DNA of 64,000 bases from Rhodococcus sp. WMMA185 (GTDB lineage: Bacteria > Actinomycetota > Actinomycetes > Mycobacteriales > Mycobacteriaceae): contig NZ_CP017014.1 of NCBI RefSeq assembly GCF_001767395.1, forward strand, positions 744,001 to 808,000, given 5' to 3'. The notes beneath the pieces were generated by a model that saw only the letters and a program-made list of their open reading frames with translations, did no database searches and had not been told where the DNA came from. Below, one piece after another: positions 34,904 to 44,608 of this stretch; position 1 is the first letter of the stretch, and each line of letters starts with the position of its first letter. The translations under genes and the position numbers were made by a program.

Positions 34904-35644
34904 GTGTCGACGGTCATGCAGACAGGACTAGTTGGACAGTCATCCCGGGCCGGTACGGGTCGTGTTCCATTGGCAGATCGCGCCCTGCGAGAGATTCGTC
35001 GGGCGATCCTCGAGGGCGAGTTGCTCCCCGGGGCTGCGTTGGTCGAGGCGGACCTCGTTCAGCGGCTCGACATGTCAAAGACACCGATTCGTGAAGCCTT
35101 GCGCCTTCTGGCGCACAGCGGCCTCGTCACCAGTGACGCCTTCCGCACCTGGCGCGTCAGCCGGCTGTCCGACGACGAGATTCGAGACATCTACGAAGTC
35201 CGCGCGATCTTGGAGTCGCAGGCGGTCCGCTCAGCGAGTGCGGTAGCCGACGAGAGCCGAGCCAAAGAGCTCACGTCCCTCATCGAACGAGCCGAGGTCC
35301 TATTGGCCGAGGGGTCACTACACGGCCTCGCCGCCATCAATCGGACACTGCACCGGAAGCTGGTTGCCGATTGCGGCAACCAGGAAGTGATCCGCATTCT
35401 GACCACCTACGAGGAGCGTTTGTGCCTGGCCATCGTGGGCGGGTGGCACAGAATCAACACCAGCGCCGAGGAGTTGGAGGAGCACCGCTCGATCGTCGAG
35501 GCCTTCATCCGAGGAGAGGCGGACCGGGCAGCCGAGCTGATGAAGGTCCATATCGAGAACTTCGCGCATCTTCACGGCGCACCGAGCGCTCTGGGCGGCA
35601 ACAGCTCGGGTCCGGCCGGGGGGAAGACGCCAGAAAGCGGATAG
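34904..35644 (+). CDS. GntR-family (FCD domain) transcriptional regulator
   Basis: This is a 246-residue regulator from the GTG at 34904. It has an N-terminal winged helix (ALREIRRAILEGELLPGAAL, then DMSKTPIREALRLLAHSGL) at about residues 25-75. A C-terminal FCD ligand domain contains EVRAILESQAVRSA and a His-bearing helix INRTLHRKL. FCD-type GntR proteins usually bind small carboxylates with a metal ion. E. coli CsiR, which controls a lhgO-gabD operon, belongs to this group. It diverges from the six-gene lhgO operon and is the likely local repressor. The start is uncertain: 34904 has GGAG nearby, while an ATG at 34874 would add ten residues. Confidence 0.85.
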   Translation: MSTVMQTGLVGQSSRAGTGRVPLADRALREIRRAILEGELLPGAALVEADLVQRLDMSKTPIREALRLLAHSGLVTSDAFRTWRVSRLSDDEIRDIYEVRAILESQAVRSASAVADESRAKELTSLIERAEVLLAEGSLHGLAAINRTLHRKLVADCGNQEVIRILTTYEERLCLAIVGGWHRINTSAEELEEHRSIVEAFIRGEADRAAELMKVHIENFAHLHGAPSALGGNSSGPAGGKTPESG

Positions 35645-35658
35645 GCCGCGATCGGAGG

Positions 35659-36342
35659 TCAGCGCGAGCTCGCGGAACGCAGGCATGCGATCACCATGCT
35701 GCGCAATACCTTCCGCGTCCGCGACGGTGTCTTGGGGTCTGCGCTGTGGGGCGTCGAATTGATGAGGCCGAACGTTGCGTGTGCCTTGGTGCGGGCATCC
35801 GTTTCGTCAAGGCTCGGATCCACTTCGAGTAGCACCTGCACCCACACCTCTACATACTTGCGCTGCGTTTGCCGGACTTCTCGCCGTGCCTCGGCCGGAA
35901 GGCTTTCGAGATCGCGGTCCTGAATTCGAATCAGGTCGGGTTCGCCGAGCGCGAAGTCGAGGTGGAAGTCGATCAGGCCCTCGAGTGCGTCCTCCGGGGT
36001 CGGGGCCTTCGCGACAACGCCGGAGCCGCCCTCGAGCAGTCGTGTGCTGATCCCCACCAACAGTTCGACCAGGACGGCGTCCTTGTTGGGGAAGTGCCGG
36101 TACACGGCTGGGCCGCTGATGCCGACCGCGGATCCGAGATCCTCGAGGCGGACACCGAGGAAGCCGCGTTCAGCGATGAGGCGTGCCGCGGCGTCCAATA
36201 GCTGCCGGCGGCGATCGGCCTTCATCTGCTCCCTGCGAGTGATCGGTGTCGGCCCCGCAGCGTCGTCAGGTGTCGTGATGGGAACTTCGTCGGCCTCTGT
36301 CGTGGAGGTCAGGGCTGCGGTGCCGTCGACGTCTGTGGTCAT
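35659..36342 (-). CDS. TetR-family regulator, BkaR-like
   Basis: This is a 227-residue TetR regulator. A disordered N-terminal stretch of about 35 residues precedes the helix-turn-helix (LEDLGSAVGISGPAVYRHFPNKDAV at about 66-90). The C-terminal ligand domain is helical. It diverges from an accD1-accA1-fadE-maoC-citE operon, the same arrangement as M. tuberculosis Rv2506 (BkaR), which represses branched-chain keto-acid catabolism. The 113-bp gap between them holds repeated AGTTATC and AGTTAAT motifs. The stop lies 14 bp from the stop of the convergent GntR gene. Assignment to BkaR is from context and general similarity. Confidence 0.85.
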   Translation of the reverse strand: MTTDVDGTAALTSTTEADEVPITTPDDAAGPTPITRREQMKADRRRQLLDAAARLIAERGFLGVRLEDLGSAVGISGPAVYRHFPNKDAVLVELLVGISTRLLEGGSGVVAKAPTPEDALEGLIDFHLDFALGEPDLIRIQDRDLESLPAEARREVRQTQRKYVEVWVQVLLEVDPSLDETDARTKAHATFGLINSTPHSADPKTPSRTRKVLRSMVIACLRSASSR

Positions 36343-36376
36343 CGCATTTCTCCCTCGGCCGCGGTCTGGACAACTC

Positions 36377-36419
36377 AGTTAATCACAGTTATCTTAGTTT
36401 CAGTTATCGAGTATTAACT
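36377..36419. promoter_or_regulatory. Putative BkaR-like operator in the divergent promoter of the acc operon
   Basis: An inverted pair AGTTAAT (36377-36383) and ATTAACT (36413-36419) encloses two direct copies of AGTTATC (36387-36393 and 36402-36408) spaced 15 bp apart. The stretch is strikingly AT-rich for this genome. It lies midway between the TetR start and the carboxylase start, so one repressor could control both. Confidence 0.5.
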
Positions 36420-36455
36420 CAATAGGTTCGGGCGTCAAGACGAGAAGGCGGCAGG

Positions 36456-38045
36456 ATGGCACTGGGCGGAACCACCGTGCGAGAGGGCTACCGGGCAGAG
36501 CACACCAACCTGGTGGACGAGCTTCGCTCGAAGCTTGCCGCCGCGGCTCTGGGCGGTAGTGAGAAGTCGCGTGAGCGCCACGTCAGCAGGGGCAAGCTGC
36601 TGCCCCGTGATCGGGTCGACACCCTGCTCGATCCCGGCAGCCCCTTCCTCGAGATCGCCCCACTCGCGGCGAACGGACTCTACGACGACGAGTGTCCCGG
36701 CGCGGGCATCATCGCCGGCATCGGCCGGGTTTCCGGGCGAGAATGCGTCATCGTCGCCAACGACGCGACCGTCAAGGGCGGCACCTACTATCCGATGACG
36801 GTGAAGAAGCACTTGCGGGCGCAGGAGATCGCTCTGCAGAACCAATTGCCGTGCATCTATCTGGTCGACTCGGGCGGCGCGTTCCTGCCGAGGCAAGACG
36901 AGGTGTTTCCCGACCGCGAACACTTCGGCCGCATCTTCTACAACCAGGCCACCATGAGTGCGAGAGGCATCGCGCAGATCGCGGCCGTCCTCGGTTCCTG
37001 CACTGCCGGCGGCGCCTATGTTCCGGCGATGAGCGACGAGGCGGTCATCGTGCGCAACCAGGGCACCATCTTCCTCGGCGGCCCGCCCCTCGTGAAGGCG
37101 GCGACAGGGGAGGTCGTCACGGCGGAGGAACTCGGCGGCGGAGACCTTCACTCGAAGGTCTCCGGCGTGACGGACCACCTTGCGGAAGACGATCAAGATG
37201 CGTTGATGATCGTGCGCGACATCGTGGCGACGCTCGGACCGCGTGCGCAGCGCCCGTGGGACGTGGCCTCGCCCGCACCTGCGCCGGCGCCGCAGACCGA
37301 CCTCTACGACGTGGTCCCCACCGATCCGCGCACCCCCTATGACGTTCACGAGGTCGTCACCCGCATCGTCGACGGCGGTGAGTTCCATGAGTTCAAGGCC
37401 GAGTACGGCAAGACGCTCGTCACCGGGTTCGCGCGCATCGAAGGACATCCCGTGGGGATCATCGCGAACAACGGAGTGCTCTTCGCCGAGTCGGCGATGA
37501 AGGGCGCACACTTCATCGAGTTGTGCGACAAGCGCAGTGTTCCCCTGGTGTTCCTGCAGAACATCGCCGGGTTCATGGTCGGCCGCGATTACGAGGCGGG
37601 TGGCATTGCCAAGCACGGCGCCAAGATGGTCACGGCCGTGGCGTGTGCTCGTGTGCCCAAACTGACCGTCGTGATCGGCGGTTCGTACGGTGCGGGCAAC
37701 TACTCGATGTGCGGGCGGGCCTATTCGCCGCGCTTCCTGTGGATGTGGCCGAACGCCCGCATCTCCGTGATGGGTGGCGAGCAGGCGGCATCGGTGCTCG
37801 CGACGGTGCGCAGCGACCAACTCGACAGCGCGGGCAACCCCTGGTCTGCACAGGACGAAGAGGCGTTCAAGGCGCCGATTCGTGAGCAGTACGAGGCGCA
37901 GGGCAATCCGTACTACTCGACCGCCAGGCTGTGGGACGACGGCATCATCGATCCAGCCGATACCAGAACTGTTCTCGGACTGGCCCTCTCGGTGTGTGCG
38001 AACGCGCCGATCGAGCCGGTCTCCTACGGCGTCTTCCGGATGTGA
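36456..38045 (+). CDS. accD1: Acyl-CoA carboxylase beta subunit AccD1 (3-methylcrotonyl-CoA carboxylase type)
   Basis: This is the 529-residue carboxyltransferase subunit of a biotin-dependent acyl-CoA carboxylase. It has the two crotonase-like halves of the family. Landmarks are [21 protein letters not shown] near the N-terminus, the acyl-CoA site around [16 protein letters not shown] near 183, and the second oxyanion region [16 protein letters not shown] near 409. It transfers CO2 from biotin to 3-methylcrotonyl-CoA in leucine breakdown, as inferred from similarity to the AccA1-AccD1 pair and from the operon. The biotinylated partner follows after 6 bp. The ATG at 36456 fits the family length. 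Confidence 0.9.
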   Translation: MALGGTTVREGYRAEHTNLVDELRSKLAAAALGGSEKSRERHVSRGKLLPRDRVDTLLDPGSPFLEIAPLAANGLYDDECPGAGIIAGIGRVSGRECVIVANDATVKGGTYYPMTVKKHLRAQEIALQNQLPCIYLVDSGGAFLPRQDEVFPDREHFGRIFYNQATMSARGIAQIAAVLGSCTAGGAYVPAMSDEAVIVRNQGTIFLGGPPLVKAATGEVVTAEELGGGDLHSKVSGVTDHLAEDDQDALMIVRDIVATLGPRAQRPWDVASPAPAPAPQTDLYDVVPTDPRTPYDVHEVVTRIVDGGEFHEFKAEYGKTLVTGFARIEGHPVGIIANNGVLFAESAMKGAHFIELCDKRSVPLVFLQNIAGFMVGRDYEAGGIAKHGAKMVTAVACARVPKLTVVIGGSYGAGNYSMCGRAYSPRFLWMWPNARISVMGGEQAASVLATVRSDQLDSAGNPWSAQDEEAFKAPIREQYEAQGNPYYSTARLWDDGIIDPADTRTVLGLALSVCANAPIEPVSYGVFRM

Positions 38046-38051
38046 ACGGAC

Positions 38052-40061
38052 ATGACTGACATGACTCGGATAGACACTGTCCTGGTGGCGAACCGCGGCG
38101 AGATCGCGGTTCGCGTCATCCGCACGCTGCGGGCCATGGGAATTCGCTCCGTCGCCGTGTTCAGTGAGGCGGATCGAGACGCGCGGCACGTGCGCGAGGC
38201 CGATACCGCGGTGCTACTCGGTCCGGCCGCAGCACGCGAGAGCTATCTCGCCATCGAGAAGGTGATCGCGGCAGCGCAGGCCACCGGCGCTCAGGCGATC
38301 CATCCCGGATACGGTTTCCTTTCGGAGAACGCGAAGTTCGCCGCGGCCTGTGCCGACGCGTCGATCGAATTCCTCGGCCCCTCGGCGCACGCCATCGAGG
38401 TGATGGGCGACAAGATCACCGCCAAGAACGCGGTGGCAAAGTTCGACGTTCCCGTCGTCCCCGGAGTAGCGCGTCCCGGTCTCTCCGACGAAGAATTGAT
38501 CTCAGCCGCCGAGGACATCGGGTATCCGGTGCTCGTCAAGCCGTCCGCGGGTGGTGGCGGCAAGGGAATGCGCCTGGTGGAGGAACCGGCCGGGCTGGCC
38601 GAAGCGTTGCTCAGCGCACGGCGGGAGGCGGCGTCCGCGTTCGGTGACGACACGCTGTTCCTCGAGCGATTCGTGTTGCGGCCCCGGCACATCGAGGTTC
38701 AGATCCTCGCGGACAAGCACGGAAACGTAGTGCACCTCGGCGAACGCGAGTGCAGCCTGCAGCGTCGTCACCAGAAGGTCATCGAGGAGGCTCCGTCGCC
38801 GCTGCTCGACGAGGCAACCAGGGCCCGGATCGGTGAGGCTGCCTGCAACACCGCCCGAAGCGTCGACTATTCCGGTGCCGGAACGGTCGAGTTCATCGTC
38901 TCCGCAGACGCGCCGGACGAGTTCTTCTTCATGGAGATGAACACCCGCCTTCAGGTGGAGCATCCCGTCACCGAACTCGTGACGGGGCGCGACCTCGTCG
39001 AGTGGCAGGTGCGGGTGGCGGCGGGGGAGCGTCTGGGCTTTACTCAGGACGACATCACTCTCACTGGTCACGCCATCGAAGCCCGCGTCTACGCCGAGGA
39101 TCCCGCCCGGGGGTTCCTCCCCACGGGTGGCATCGTCAGCGACGTGGTCGAACCCGTCGGTCCCGGTGTCCGCATCGATTCCGGCCTGCAGCCGGGAACG
39201 GTCGTCGGCAGCGACTACGATCCGATGCTCGCGAAGGTCATCGCGCATGCCGGCGATCGTGCGGCTGCGTTGCGGAAGCTGGACCGTGCGCTTGCCGGTA
39301 CCGGTGTACTCGGAGTGGTCACCAATATCGAGTTCGCGCGATTCCTGCTCGCCGATCCCGACGTCGTGGCTGGGAGTCTCGACACGGGACTTCTCGACCG
39401 GCGGCTCGCCGACTTCGTCGCGGCGGAGGCGCCCGATGTCGCGCTGATCGCCGCCGCGGCATTCCGGTGGCTGCAACGTTGGCCGGACGCTCACTCGGCC
39501 GACCCCTGGGATGTTCCGAGCGGATGGCGTATCGGGTTTCGGGCGCCCACCAGCATCAGGTTGGCCTCGCCCACTCGAACGGATCATGTTCACATCACAG
39601 GCAGCCCGTCTGAGGCCGCGGTGCGGGTCGAGGGTGGGGACACCTTGCCGCTCACGGCCTCACTCGACGGTTCGACGTTGTCAGTGGTGATCGATGGACA
39701 CCGGCAGACCTATCGGGTTGCCCAGTCCGACGGGCACATCTGGCTTGCAGGTTCCGAGGGCACGACGATGCTTCGCGAGGTACGGGAGGAAAGCGTCCGC
39801 ACCGGCGATGTCCACGCCGGCGAGGCCGAGATCACCAGTCCCATGCCAGGATCCGTCATTGCAGTGGGAGCCGAGCCTGACGCTACAGTCACCGCTGGTC
39901 AGCCACTGATCGTGGTCGAAGCCATGAAAATGGAGCATTCGCTCACCGCGCCCATCGACGGAGTCGTCGACATACTTGTGACGCCCGGCGATCAGGTGGT
40001 GGTCGACCAGCTTCTCGCACGAGTCATTCCGCACACCGACACGAAAGAAGACGCGTCATGA
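38052..40061 (+). CDS. accA1: Acyl-CoA carboxylase alpha subunit AccA1 (biotin carboxylase + BCCP)
   Basis: This is a 669-residue subunit. An N-terminal ATP-grasp biotin carboxylase starts at [16 protein letters not shown]. It has the glycine-rich loop [13 protein letters not shown] near 165, [15 protein letters not shown] near 213 and the [15 protein letters not shown] region near 295. A linker domain follows, then a C-terminal biotin carrier domain with EAMKMEH near residue 622, whose Lys carries biotin. It carboxylates biotin with ATP and bicarbonate for AccD1. The ATG at 38052 is the first choice. Its stop overlaps the acyl-CoA dehydrogenase start by 4 nt. Confidence 0.93.
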   Translation: MTDMTRIDTVLVANRGEIAVRVIRTLRAMGIRSVAVFSEADRDARHVREADTAVLLGPAAARESYLAIEKVIAAAQATGAQAIHPGYGFLSENAKFAAACADASIEFLGPSAHAIEVMGDKITAKNAVAKFDVPVVPGVARPGLSDEELISAAEDIGYPVLVKPSAGGGGKGMRLVEEPAGLAEALLSARREAASAFGDDTLFLERFVLRPRHIEVQILADKHGNVVHLGERECSLQRRHQKVIEEAPSPLLDEATRARIGEAACNTARSVDYSGAGTVEFIVSADAPDEFFFMEMNTRLQVEHPVTELVTGRDLVEWQVRVAAGERLGFTQDDITLTGHAIEARVYAEDPARGFLPTGGIVSDVVEPVGPGVRIDSGLQPGTVVGSDYDPMLAKVIAHAGDRAAALRKLDRALAGTGVLGVVTNIEFARFLLADPDVVAGSLDTGLLDRRLADFVAAEAPDVALIAAAAFRWLQRWPDAHSADPWDVPSGWRIGFRAPTSIRLASPTRTDHVHITGSPSEAAVRVEGGDTLPLTASLDGSTLSVVIDGHRQTYRVAQSDGHIWLAGSEGTTMLREVREESVRTGDVHAGEAEITSPMPGSVIAVGAEPDATVTAGQPLIVVEAMKMEHSLTAPIDGVVDILVTPGDQVVVDQLLARVIPHTDTKEDAS

Positions 40062-41251
40062 CCGATTTCCTTGCCACCGGCCAGTTGCCCGATGAGTATC
40101 AGCAGTTGGCCAAGACCGTCGCCGACTTCGCCAAGAACGTGGTGGCACCGGTTGCGGCGGAACACGACGCAAACCACACCTTTCCGTACGAGGTCGTGTC
40201 GGGCATGGCGGACATGGGCCTGTTCGGGCTCCCGTTCCCGGAAGAGTACGGCGGAATGGGCGGCGACTACTTCGCCCTCTGCCTGGCGCTCGAAGAACTC
40301 GGCAAGGTGGACCAGAGCGTGGCCATCACCCTCGAGGCAGGCGTTTCCCTCGGCGCAATGCCGGTGTTCCGTTTCGGCAACGAGGCGCAGAAGCAGGAGT
40401 GGTTGCCGCAGCTGACCAGCGGCAAAGCGCTCGCGGCATTCGGACTGACCGAACCGGGCGCGGGGAGCGATGCCGGCGGCACGAAGACCACCGCGAAGCT
40501 GGTCGGGGCGAGCGAAGCGACGGGGGGTGGATCGAGCGGTGAGTGGATCATCAACGGCAGCAAGCAGTTCATCACCAACTCCGGAACGGACATCACCAAG
40601 CTCGTCACCGTCACCGCGGTGACCGGTGTGAACGAGGGCGGTAAGAAGGAGATCTCGACCATCCTCGTCCCGACGTCGACTCCCGGCTTCACCGCGGAAC
40701 CTGCGTACAACAAGGTCGGGTGGAACGCCTCCGACACCCATCCGCTCACCTTTGCCGATGTCCGGGTTCCCGAGGAGAACCTGCTCGGTGAGCGCGGCCG
40801 GGGATATGCCAACTTTCTGCGAATCCTCGACGAGGGCCGCATCGCCATCGCGGCTCTCAGTGTGGGAGCGGCGCAGGGATGTGTCGACGAATCCATCAAG
40901 TACGCGAAGGAACGCGAGGCGTTCGGACGTCCCATCGGGCACAACCAGTCCATCGCGTTCAAGATCGCCCGGATGGAGGCGCGGGCGCACACCGCGCGAA
41001 CGGCGTACTACGACGCCGCCGCACTGATGTTGGCGGGCAAGCCGTTCAAGAAACAGGCGGCGATCGCCAAGCTCGTCGCGTCCGAAGCGGCAATGGACAA
41101 CGCTCGTGACGCCACTCAGATCCACGGCGGCTACGGGTTCATGAACGAGTACCCGGTGGCGCGGCACTACCGGGACAGCAAGATCCTCGAGATCGGCGAG
41201 GGCACCACCGAAGTGCAGCTGATGCTGATCGCGCGGGAGGCAGGCTTGTGA
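40058..41251 (+). CDS. Acyl-CoA dehydrogenase (FadE19/isovaleryl-CoA dehydrogenase type)
   Basis: This is a 397-residue FAD enzyme. The family signatures are [15 protein letters not shown] near residue 127, [19 protein letters not shown] near 350, and [10 protein letters not shown] at the C-terminal substrate site near 380. A loop around residues 145-165 ([14 protein letters not shown]) is longer than usual. In the operon it should oxidise isovaleryl-CoA (or another short branched acyl-CoA) to the 2-enoyl-CoA that AccA1-AccD1 carboxylates. It overlaps both neighbours by 4 nt. Enzyme class is certain, exact chain specificity is inferred. Confidence 0.9.
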   Translation: MTDFLATGQLPDEYQQLAKTVADFAKNVVAPVAAEHDANHTFPYEVVSGMADMGLFGLPFPEEYGGMGGDYFALCLALEELGKVDQSVAITLEAGVSLGAMPVFRFGNEAQKQEWLPQLTSGKALAAFGLTEPGAGSDAGGTKTTAKLVGASEATGGGSSGEWIINGSKQFITNSGTDITKLVTVTAVTGVNEGGKKEISTILVPTSTPGFTAEPAYNKVGWNASDTHPLTFADVRVPEENLLGERGRGYANFLRILDEGRIAIAALSVGAAQGCVDESIKYAKEREAFGRPIGHNQSIAFKIARMEARAHTARTAYYDAAALMLAGKPFKKQAAIAKLVASEAAMDNARDATQIHGGYGFMNEYPVARHYRDSKILEIGEGTTEVQLMLIAREAGL

Positions 41252-41733
41252 GCGAAGAAATGGAGCCGACCCGAATCGTTCAGCGGGGCTTGTGGTTCGA
41301 CGAGTTCGAGCTTGGCGCGGTGTACGAGCACCGCCCGGGACGCACGATCACCGAGGCGGACAACGTTCTGTTCACAACCCAGACGATGAACACCCAGGCG
41401 TTGCATCTGGACGCGGCCTACAGCGCCGGTACCCAGTTCGGCGAGCGCTTGGTCAATTCGATGTTCACGTTGTCGACCCTCGTGGGTTTGTCGGTGGCCC
41501 AGCTGACACAGGGGACGATCGTCGCGAACCTGGGCTTCTCGGAGATCAGCTTCCCGAAGCCTCTGTTCCACGGCGACACGCTCTACGCGGAGACGCGGAT
41601 CGCGGACAAACGAGAGTCGAAGAGCCGGCCAGGAGAGGGCATCGTCACGCTCGAGCACACCGGCCGGAACCAGAACGGTGAGGTCGTTGCGATCGCGGTG
41701 CGCAAGACGCTCGTCCAGAAGAAGCCATCGTGA
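41248..41733 (+). CDS. MaoC-like hydratase/dehydratase
   Basis: This is a 161-residue single hot-dog protein of the MaoC type. The active-site Asp/His region is [20 protein letters not shown] at about residues 26-45. The later segment [19 protein letters not shown] (about 96-114) shapes the acyl-CoA tunnel. The family hydrates 2-enoyl-CoA. In this leucine-type operon, hydration of 3-methylglutaconyl-CoA to HMG-CoA is the expected step. M. tuberculosis Rv2499c has the same position. The GTG start overlaps the dehydrogenase stop by 4 nt, and the stop overlaps citE by 4 nt. Confidence 0.88.
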   Translation: MSEEMEPTRIVQRGLWFDEFELGAVYEHRPGRTITEADNVLFTTQTMNTQALHLDAAYSAGTQFGERLVNSMFTLSTLVGLSVAQLTQGTIVANLGFSEISFPKPLFHGDTLYAETRIADKRESKSRPGEGIVTLEHTGRNQNGEVVAIAVRKTLVQKKPS

Positions 41734-42563
41734 GCTGGGTGCTACCCGGGCCGGCCTGGCTGTTCTGCCCCGCCGACCGCCCGGAGCGCTACGCGAAGGC
41801 CGCCGCTGCGGCCGACGTGGTGATCCTCGATCTCGAGGACGGAGTCGCGCCTGCACACAAGGAAGCCGCGCGGATCGCTCTCATCGATACCCCGCTGGAT
41901 CCGGATCGCACGGTGGTGCGAGTCAATCCGGTGGGCACCGACGACCACGAACTCGACCTCCTGGCCCTCGACGGCACCCACTACACCCGGTTGATGTTGG
42001 CCAAGTGCGAGTCGGCCGATCAGGTGCTCTCGCTCGCGCCACGGGAGGTGATCGCGCTCGTCGAGTCGCCCCTCGGGGCGCTCGCGGTCGGCGAGATCGC
42101 CCTGGCGGCCGGCACCATCGCAGTGATGTGGGGTGCGGAAGACCTGGTGGCCGCGATGGGCGGCAACTCCAGTCGCCGCGAAGACGGCAGCTACCGAGAC
42201 GTCGCGACGGCGGTGCGGTCGTCGACGTTGCTGGCAGCCAAGGCGTACCACCGACACGCCCTCGACTCGGTCTACCTCGACATCAAGGATCTGAACGGGC
42301 TCCGCGCCGAGGCCGACGATGCCGTAGCGGTTGGTTTCGACGCCAAGGTGGGTATCCATCCCACTCAGATCGAGGTGATCCGCGACGCGTACCTGCCCTC
42401 CGAGGAGGATATCGACTGGGCCAACCGGGTCCTTGCTGAGGCCCTCGTTCAGCGGGGCGTCTTCGCATTCGAGGGACAGATGGTGGATGCGCCGGTGCTT
42501 CGTCACGCAGAGTCGATTTTGCGACGCCGGTCCGGCCCGCATACCGACCGGGCGAGTCGATGA
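41730..42563 (+). CDS. citE: CitE-like CoA-ester lyase
   Basis: This is a 277-residue HpcH/HpaI-CitE fold protein. The Mg-binding acids lie in [12 protein letters not shown] (about residues 30-41), [12 protein letters not shown] (about 109-120) and [13 protein letters not shown] (about 133-145). The N-terminal [16 protein letters not shown] carries the usual Arg. There are no citrate lyase alpha and gamma genes nearby, so it is not a citrate lyase subunit. The M. tuberculosis homologue Rv2498c has been shown to act on beta-hydroxyacyl-CoA, including HMG-CoA. Here it would give acetyl-CoA and acetoacetate. The GTG start overlaps the MaoC gene by 4 nt. Confidence 0.88.
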   Translation: MSWVLPGPAWLFCPADRPERYAKAAAAADVVILDLEDGVAPAHKEAARIALIDTPLDPDRTVVRVNPVGTDDHELDLLALDGTHYTRLMLAKCESADQVLSLAPREVIALVESPLGALAVGEIALAAGTIAVMWGAEDLVAAMGGNSSRREDGSYRDVATAVRSSTLLAAKAYHRHALDSVYLDIKDLNGLRAEADDAVAVGFDAKVGIHPTQIEVIRDAYLPSEEDIDWANRVLAEALVQRGVFAFEGQMVDAPVLRHAESILRRRSGPHTDRASR

Positions 42564-42628
42564 TGAGGTGGTCGAGAGGTGGCGCGCCGAACGGGCCTCG
42601 ACGTCATATGCGGAGGTCGCCGTGAGGC

Positions 42629-43060
42629 TCAGGACTCGAGCTTCCCGTAGTCGACGGTGTACCACCGCTCGGGTCGCATCCGGATCAGGACGGCCTTGTC
42701 GTCGAACGACTCGCTGATGAACGCCTGCGCCTCGGTTTCGGGCAGATATCTGCGCACGAGTGGGAGGACGTCATCGGGGTTGACGGCGTCCTCGAACGTG
42801 GCAGCCCCCGACACGCTGACGTACCGGTACGGCGGCGCCTCCTGCTGTGCACAGAGGCTGAACCTGCCGTTTGCCCGAATGAGTCGTTCCTTGACGGTGC
42901 CGCGGTTGGTCCACACGACCACGTCGCCGCCAGGGGAGTAGTCGTACCAGATCGGCACTGTGAGGGGTGGCCGGTCGACTTGCTCCGCGGCGATCACCCC
43001 CACGTGTACGTCGGCGAGGAACTGCTCGCGTTCGTGTTCGGTCATGGTGATCGTCGACAT
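42629..43060 (-). CDS. Pyridoxamine 5'-phosphate oxidase-family protein
   Basis: This is a 143-residue split-barrel flavin-binding protein. Conserved pieces are LADVHVGVIAAEQVDRPPLT near the N-terminus, VPIWYDYSPGGDVVVWTNRG (about 40-59), and RANGRFSLCAQQEAPPYRYV. Members bind FMN or F420 and reduce various small molecules, and nothing here fixes the substrate. The ATG at 43060 is preceded by GAGGAG, which decides it against the longer frame to 43198. It converges on citE with 65 bp between the stops and diverges from the thiolase gene. The 294 bp between its start and the thiolase start hold no further gene that I can support. Confidence 0.85.
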   Translation of the reverse strand: MSTITMTEHEREQFLADVHVGVIAAEQVDRPPLTVPIWYDYSPGGDVVVWTNRGTVKERLIRANGRFSLCAQQEAPPYRYVSVSGAATFEDAVNPDDVLPLVRRYLPETEAQAFISESFDDKAVLIRMRPERWYTVDYGKLES

Positions 43061-43354
43061 TTGTGGCTCCTCACATGAGAGTCCGGTCGACTCCCACGGT
43101 ACGTCTCGTCGCAGGACCGTCGTCCGTTCGAATCGAGGTCCGGCGATCTTGCCGAGATGTTCGTCCACGACGAGGACGTCCGGGGCCCACAGAAGCACTG
43201 GTCGGTGCGCGCGTTGCCCGATCGGTTGTAGGACGAACTCTGGGTCGTCGCGACCGAAAACGGATGAGTAACTTCCACGGGTTCACCCTGCGGGTTGTCG
43301 TCGACGGTCGGCGTTGGAGAATTAGGTCAAGAGTCGATTCGATCGGGAGAAAAC

Positions 43355-44557
43355 ATGTCTGACAAGACGACGTCCGTAATTGTTGCTGGAGCCCGCACGC
43401 CGATGGGGCGCTTGCTGGGCTCGCTGAAGAATATGTCGGGGTCGGATCTCGGTGGGGTGGCGATCCGGGGCGCGTTGGAGAAGGCGGGAGTTTCTCCGGA
43501 TCAGGTGGACTACGTGATCATGGGGCAGGTGCTTACCGCTGGAGCGGGTCAGATTCCGGCGAGGCAAGCGGCAGTGGCTGCTGGAATCCCGATGGGGGTG
43601 CCGGCTCTGACGATCAACAAGGTGTGCTTGTCGGGGAGTTCCGCGATTGCACTGGCGGATCAATTGATTCGGGCAGGAGAGTTCGAGATCGTCGTCGCCG
43701 GAGGTCAGGAGTCGATGTCTCAGGCGCCGCACATGCTGGAGCGGTCGCGAGAAGGCTTCAAGTACGGGGATGTGACGATGCGGGATCATATGGCCTACGA
43801 CGGGTTGCACGACATTTTCACCGATCAGGCGATGGGAGCTCTGACGGAGTCGAAGAATCAGGCGTCGGGTCAAGGGATTTCCCGGGAGGAGCAGGACGAG
43901 TTCGCGGCGGCGTCGCACCGGAATGCGGCGCGGGCGTGGAAGGACGGCTTGTTCGACGACGAGGTGGTTCCCGTGCCGGTTCCGCAACGTCGAGGGGAGC
44001 CCGTGATGGTTTCTTCCGATGAGGGAGTGCGCCCGGATACGTCGGTGGAGTCGTTGGCGAAGTTGCGCCCGGCATTCTCCAAAGACGGAACGGTGACCGC
44101 GGGCAGTGCGTCGCAGATCTCCGACGGTGCGGCTGCGGTGGTGGTGATGAGCCGCGCGAAGGCGGAGGAGCTGGGGCTGGAGTGGTTGGCGGAGATCGGG
44201 CCACACGGCGTGGTGGCGGGTCCGGACTCGTCGCTGCAGCTACAGCCGGCGCGGGCGATCGAGAAGGCGTGCGCGCGGGAGGGGATCGATCCGCGGGACT
44301 TGGACCTGATCGAGATCAACGAGGCCTTCGCCGCTGTGGGGATTGCGTCGACGCGCGAGCTGGGTGTGGATCCGGCGCGGGTGAACGTCAACGGCGGGGC
44401 GATCGCGATGGGGCATCCACTGGGGATGTCGGGGGCACGGATCACGTTGCACGTGGCGATGGAGCTGCAGCGTCGCGGTGGTGGCGTCGGGGTGGCGGCA
44501 CTGTGCGGCGGCGGTGGCCAGGGCGACGCTCTCATTGTGCGCGTCCCCAAGAGCTAG
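43355..44557 (+). CDS. Acetyl-CoA C-acetyltransferase (thiolase)
   Basis: This is a 400-residue thiolase. The acyl-accepting Cys is in [16 protein letters not shown] near residue 90. The two C-terminal catalytic sites are [15 protein letters not shown] (His near 355) and [12 protein letters not shown] (Cys near 385). Length and motifs match the degradative and biosynthetic acetoacetyl-CoA thiolases. With the acetoacetyl-CoA synthetase next door it should split acetoacetyl-CoA into two acetyl-CoA, finishing leucine and ketone-body catabolism. The ATG at 43355 follows GGGAGA. The frame opening at 43295 lacks a ribosome-binding site. Confidence 0.93.
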   Translation: MSDKTTSVIVAGARTPMGRLLGSLKNMSGSDLGGVAIRGALEKAGVSPDQVDYVIMGQVLTAGAGQIPARQAAVAAGIPMGVPALTINKVCLSGSSAIALADQLIRAGEFEIVVAGGQESMSQAPHMLERSREGFKYGDVTMRDHMAYDGLHDIFTDQAMGALTESKNQASGQGISREEQDEFAAASHRNAARAWKDGLFDDEVVPVPVPQRRGEPVMVSSDEGVRPDTSVESLAKLRPAFSKDGTVTAGSASQISDGAAAVVVMSRAKAEELGLEWLAEIGPHGVVAGPDSSLQLQPARAIEKACAREGIDPRDLDLIEINEAFAAVGIASTRELGVDPARVNVNGGAIAMGHPLGMSGARITLHVAMELQRRGGGVGVAALCGGGGQGDALIVRVPKS

Positions 44558-44608
44558 CAGACAATTGAGCGCGGAGTAGCAGATCGCTCTCGGGAAGGAT
44601 TTTGTTCC

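Noticed and set aside
36435-38189. Very long minus-strand open frame of 584 residues
   Set aside because: It is a shadow antisense to accD1, rich in His, Arg and Asp, as expected from high-GC third positions. The plus-strand protein is a clear carboxylase.
41730-42563. CitE as a citrate lyase beta subunit
   Set aside because: Citrate lyase alpha, gamma and accessory genes are missing and the operon is for branched-chain acyl-CoA breakdown.
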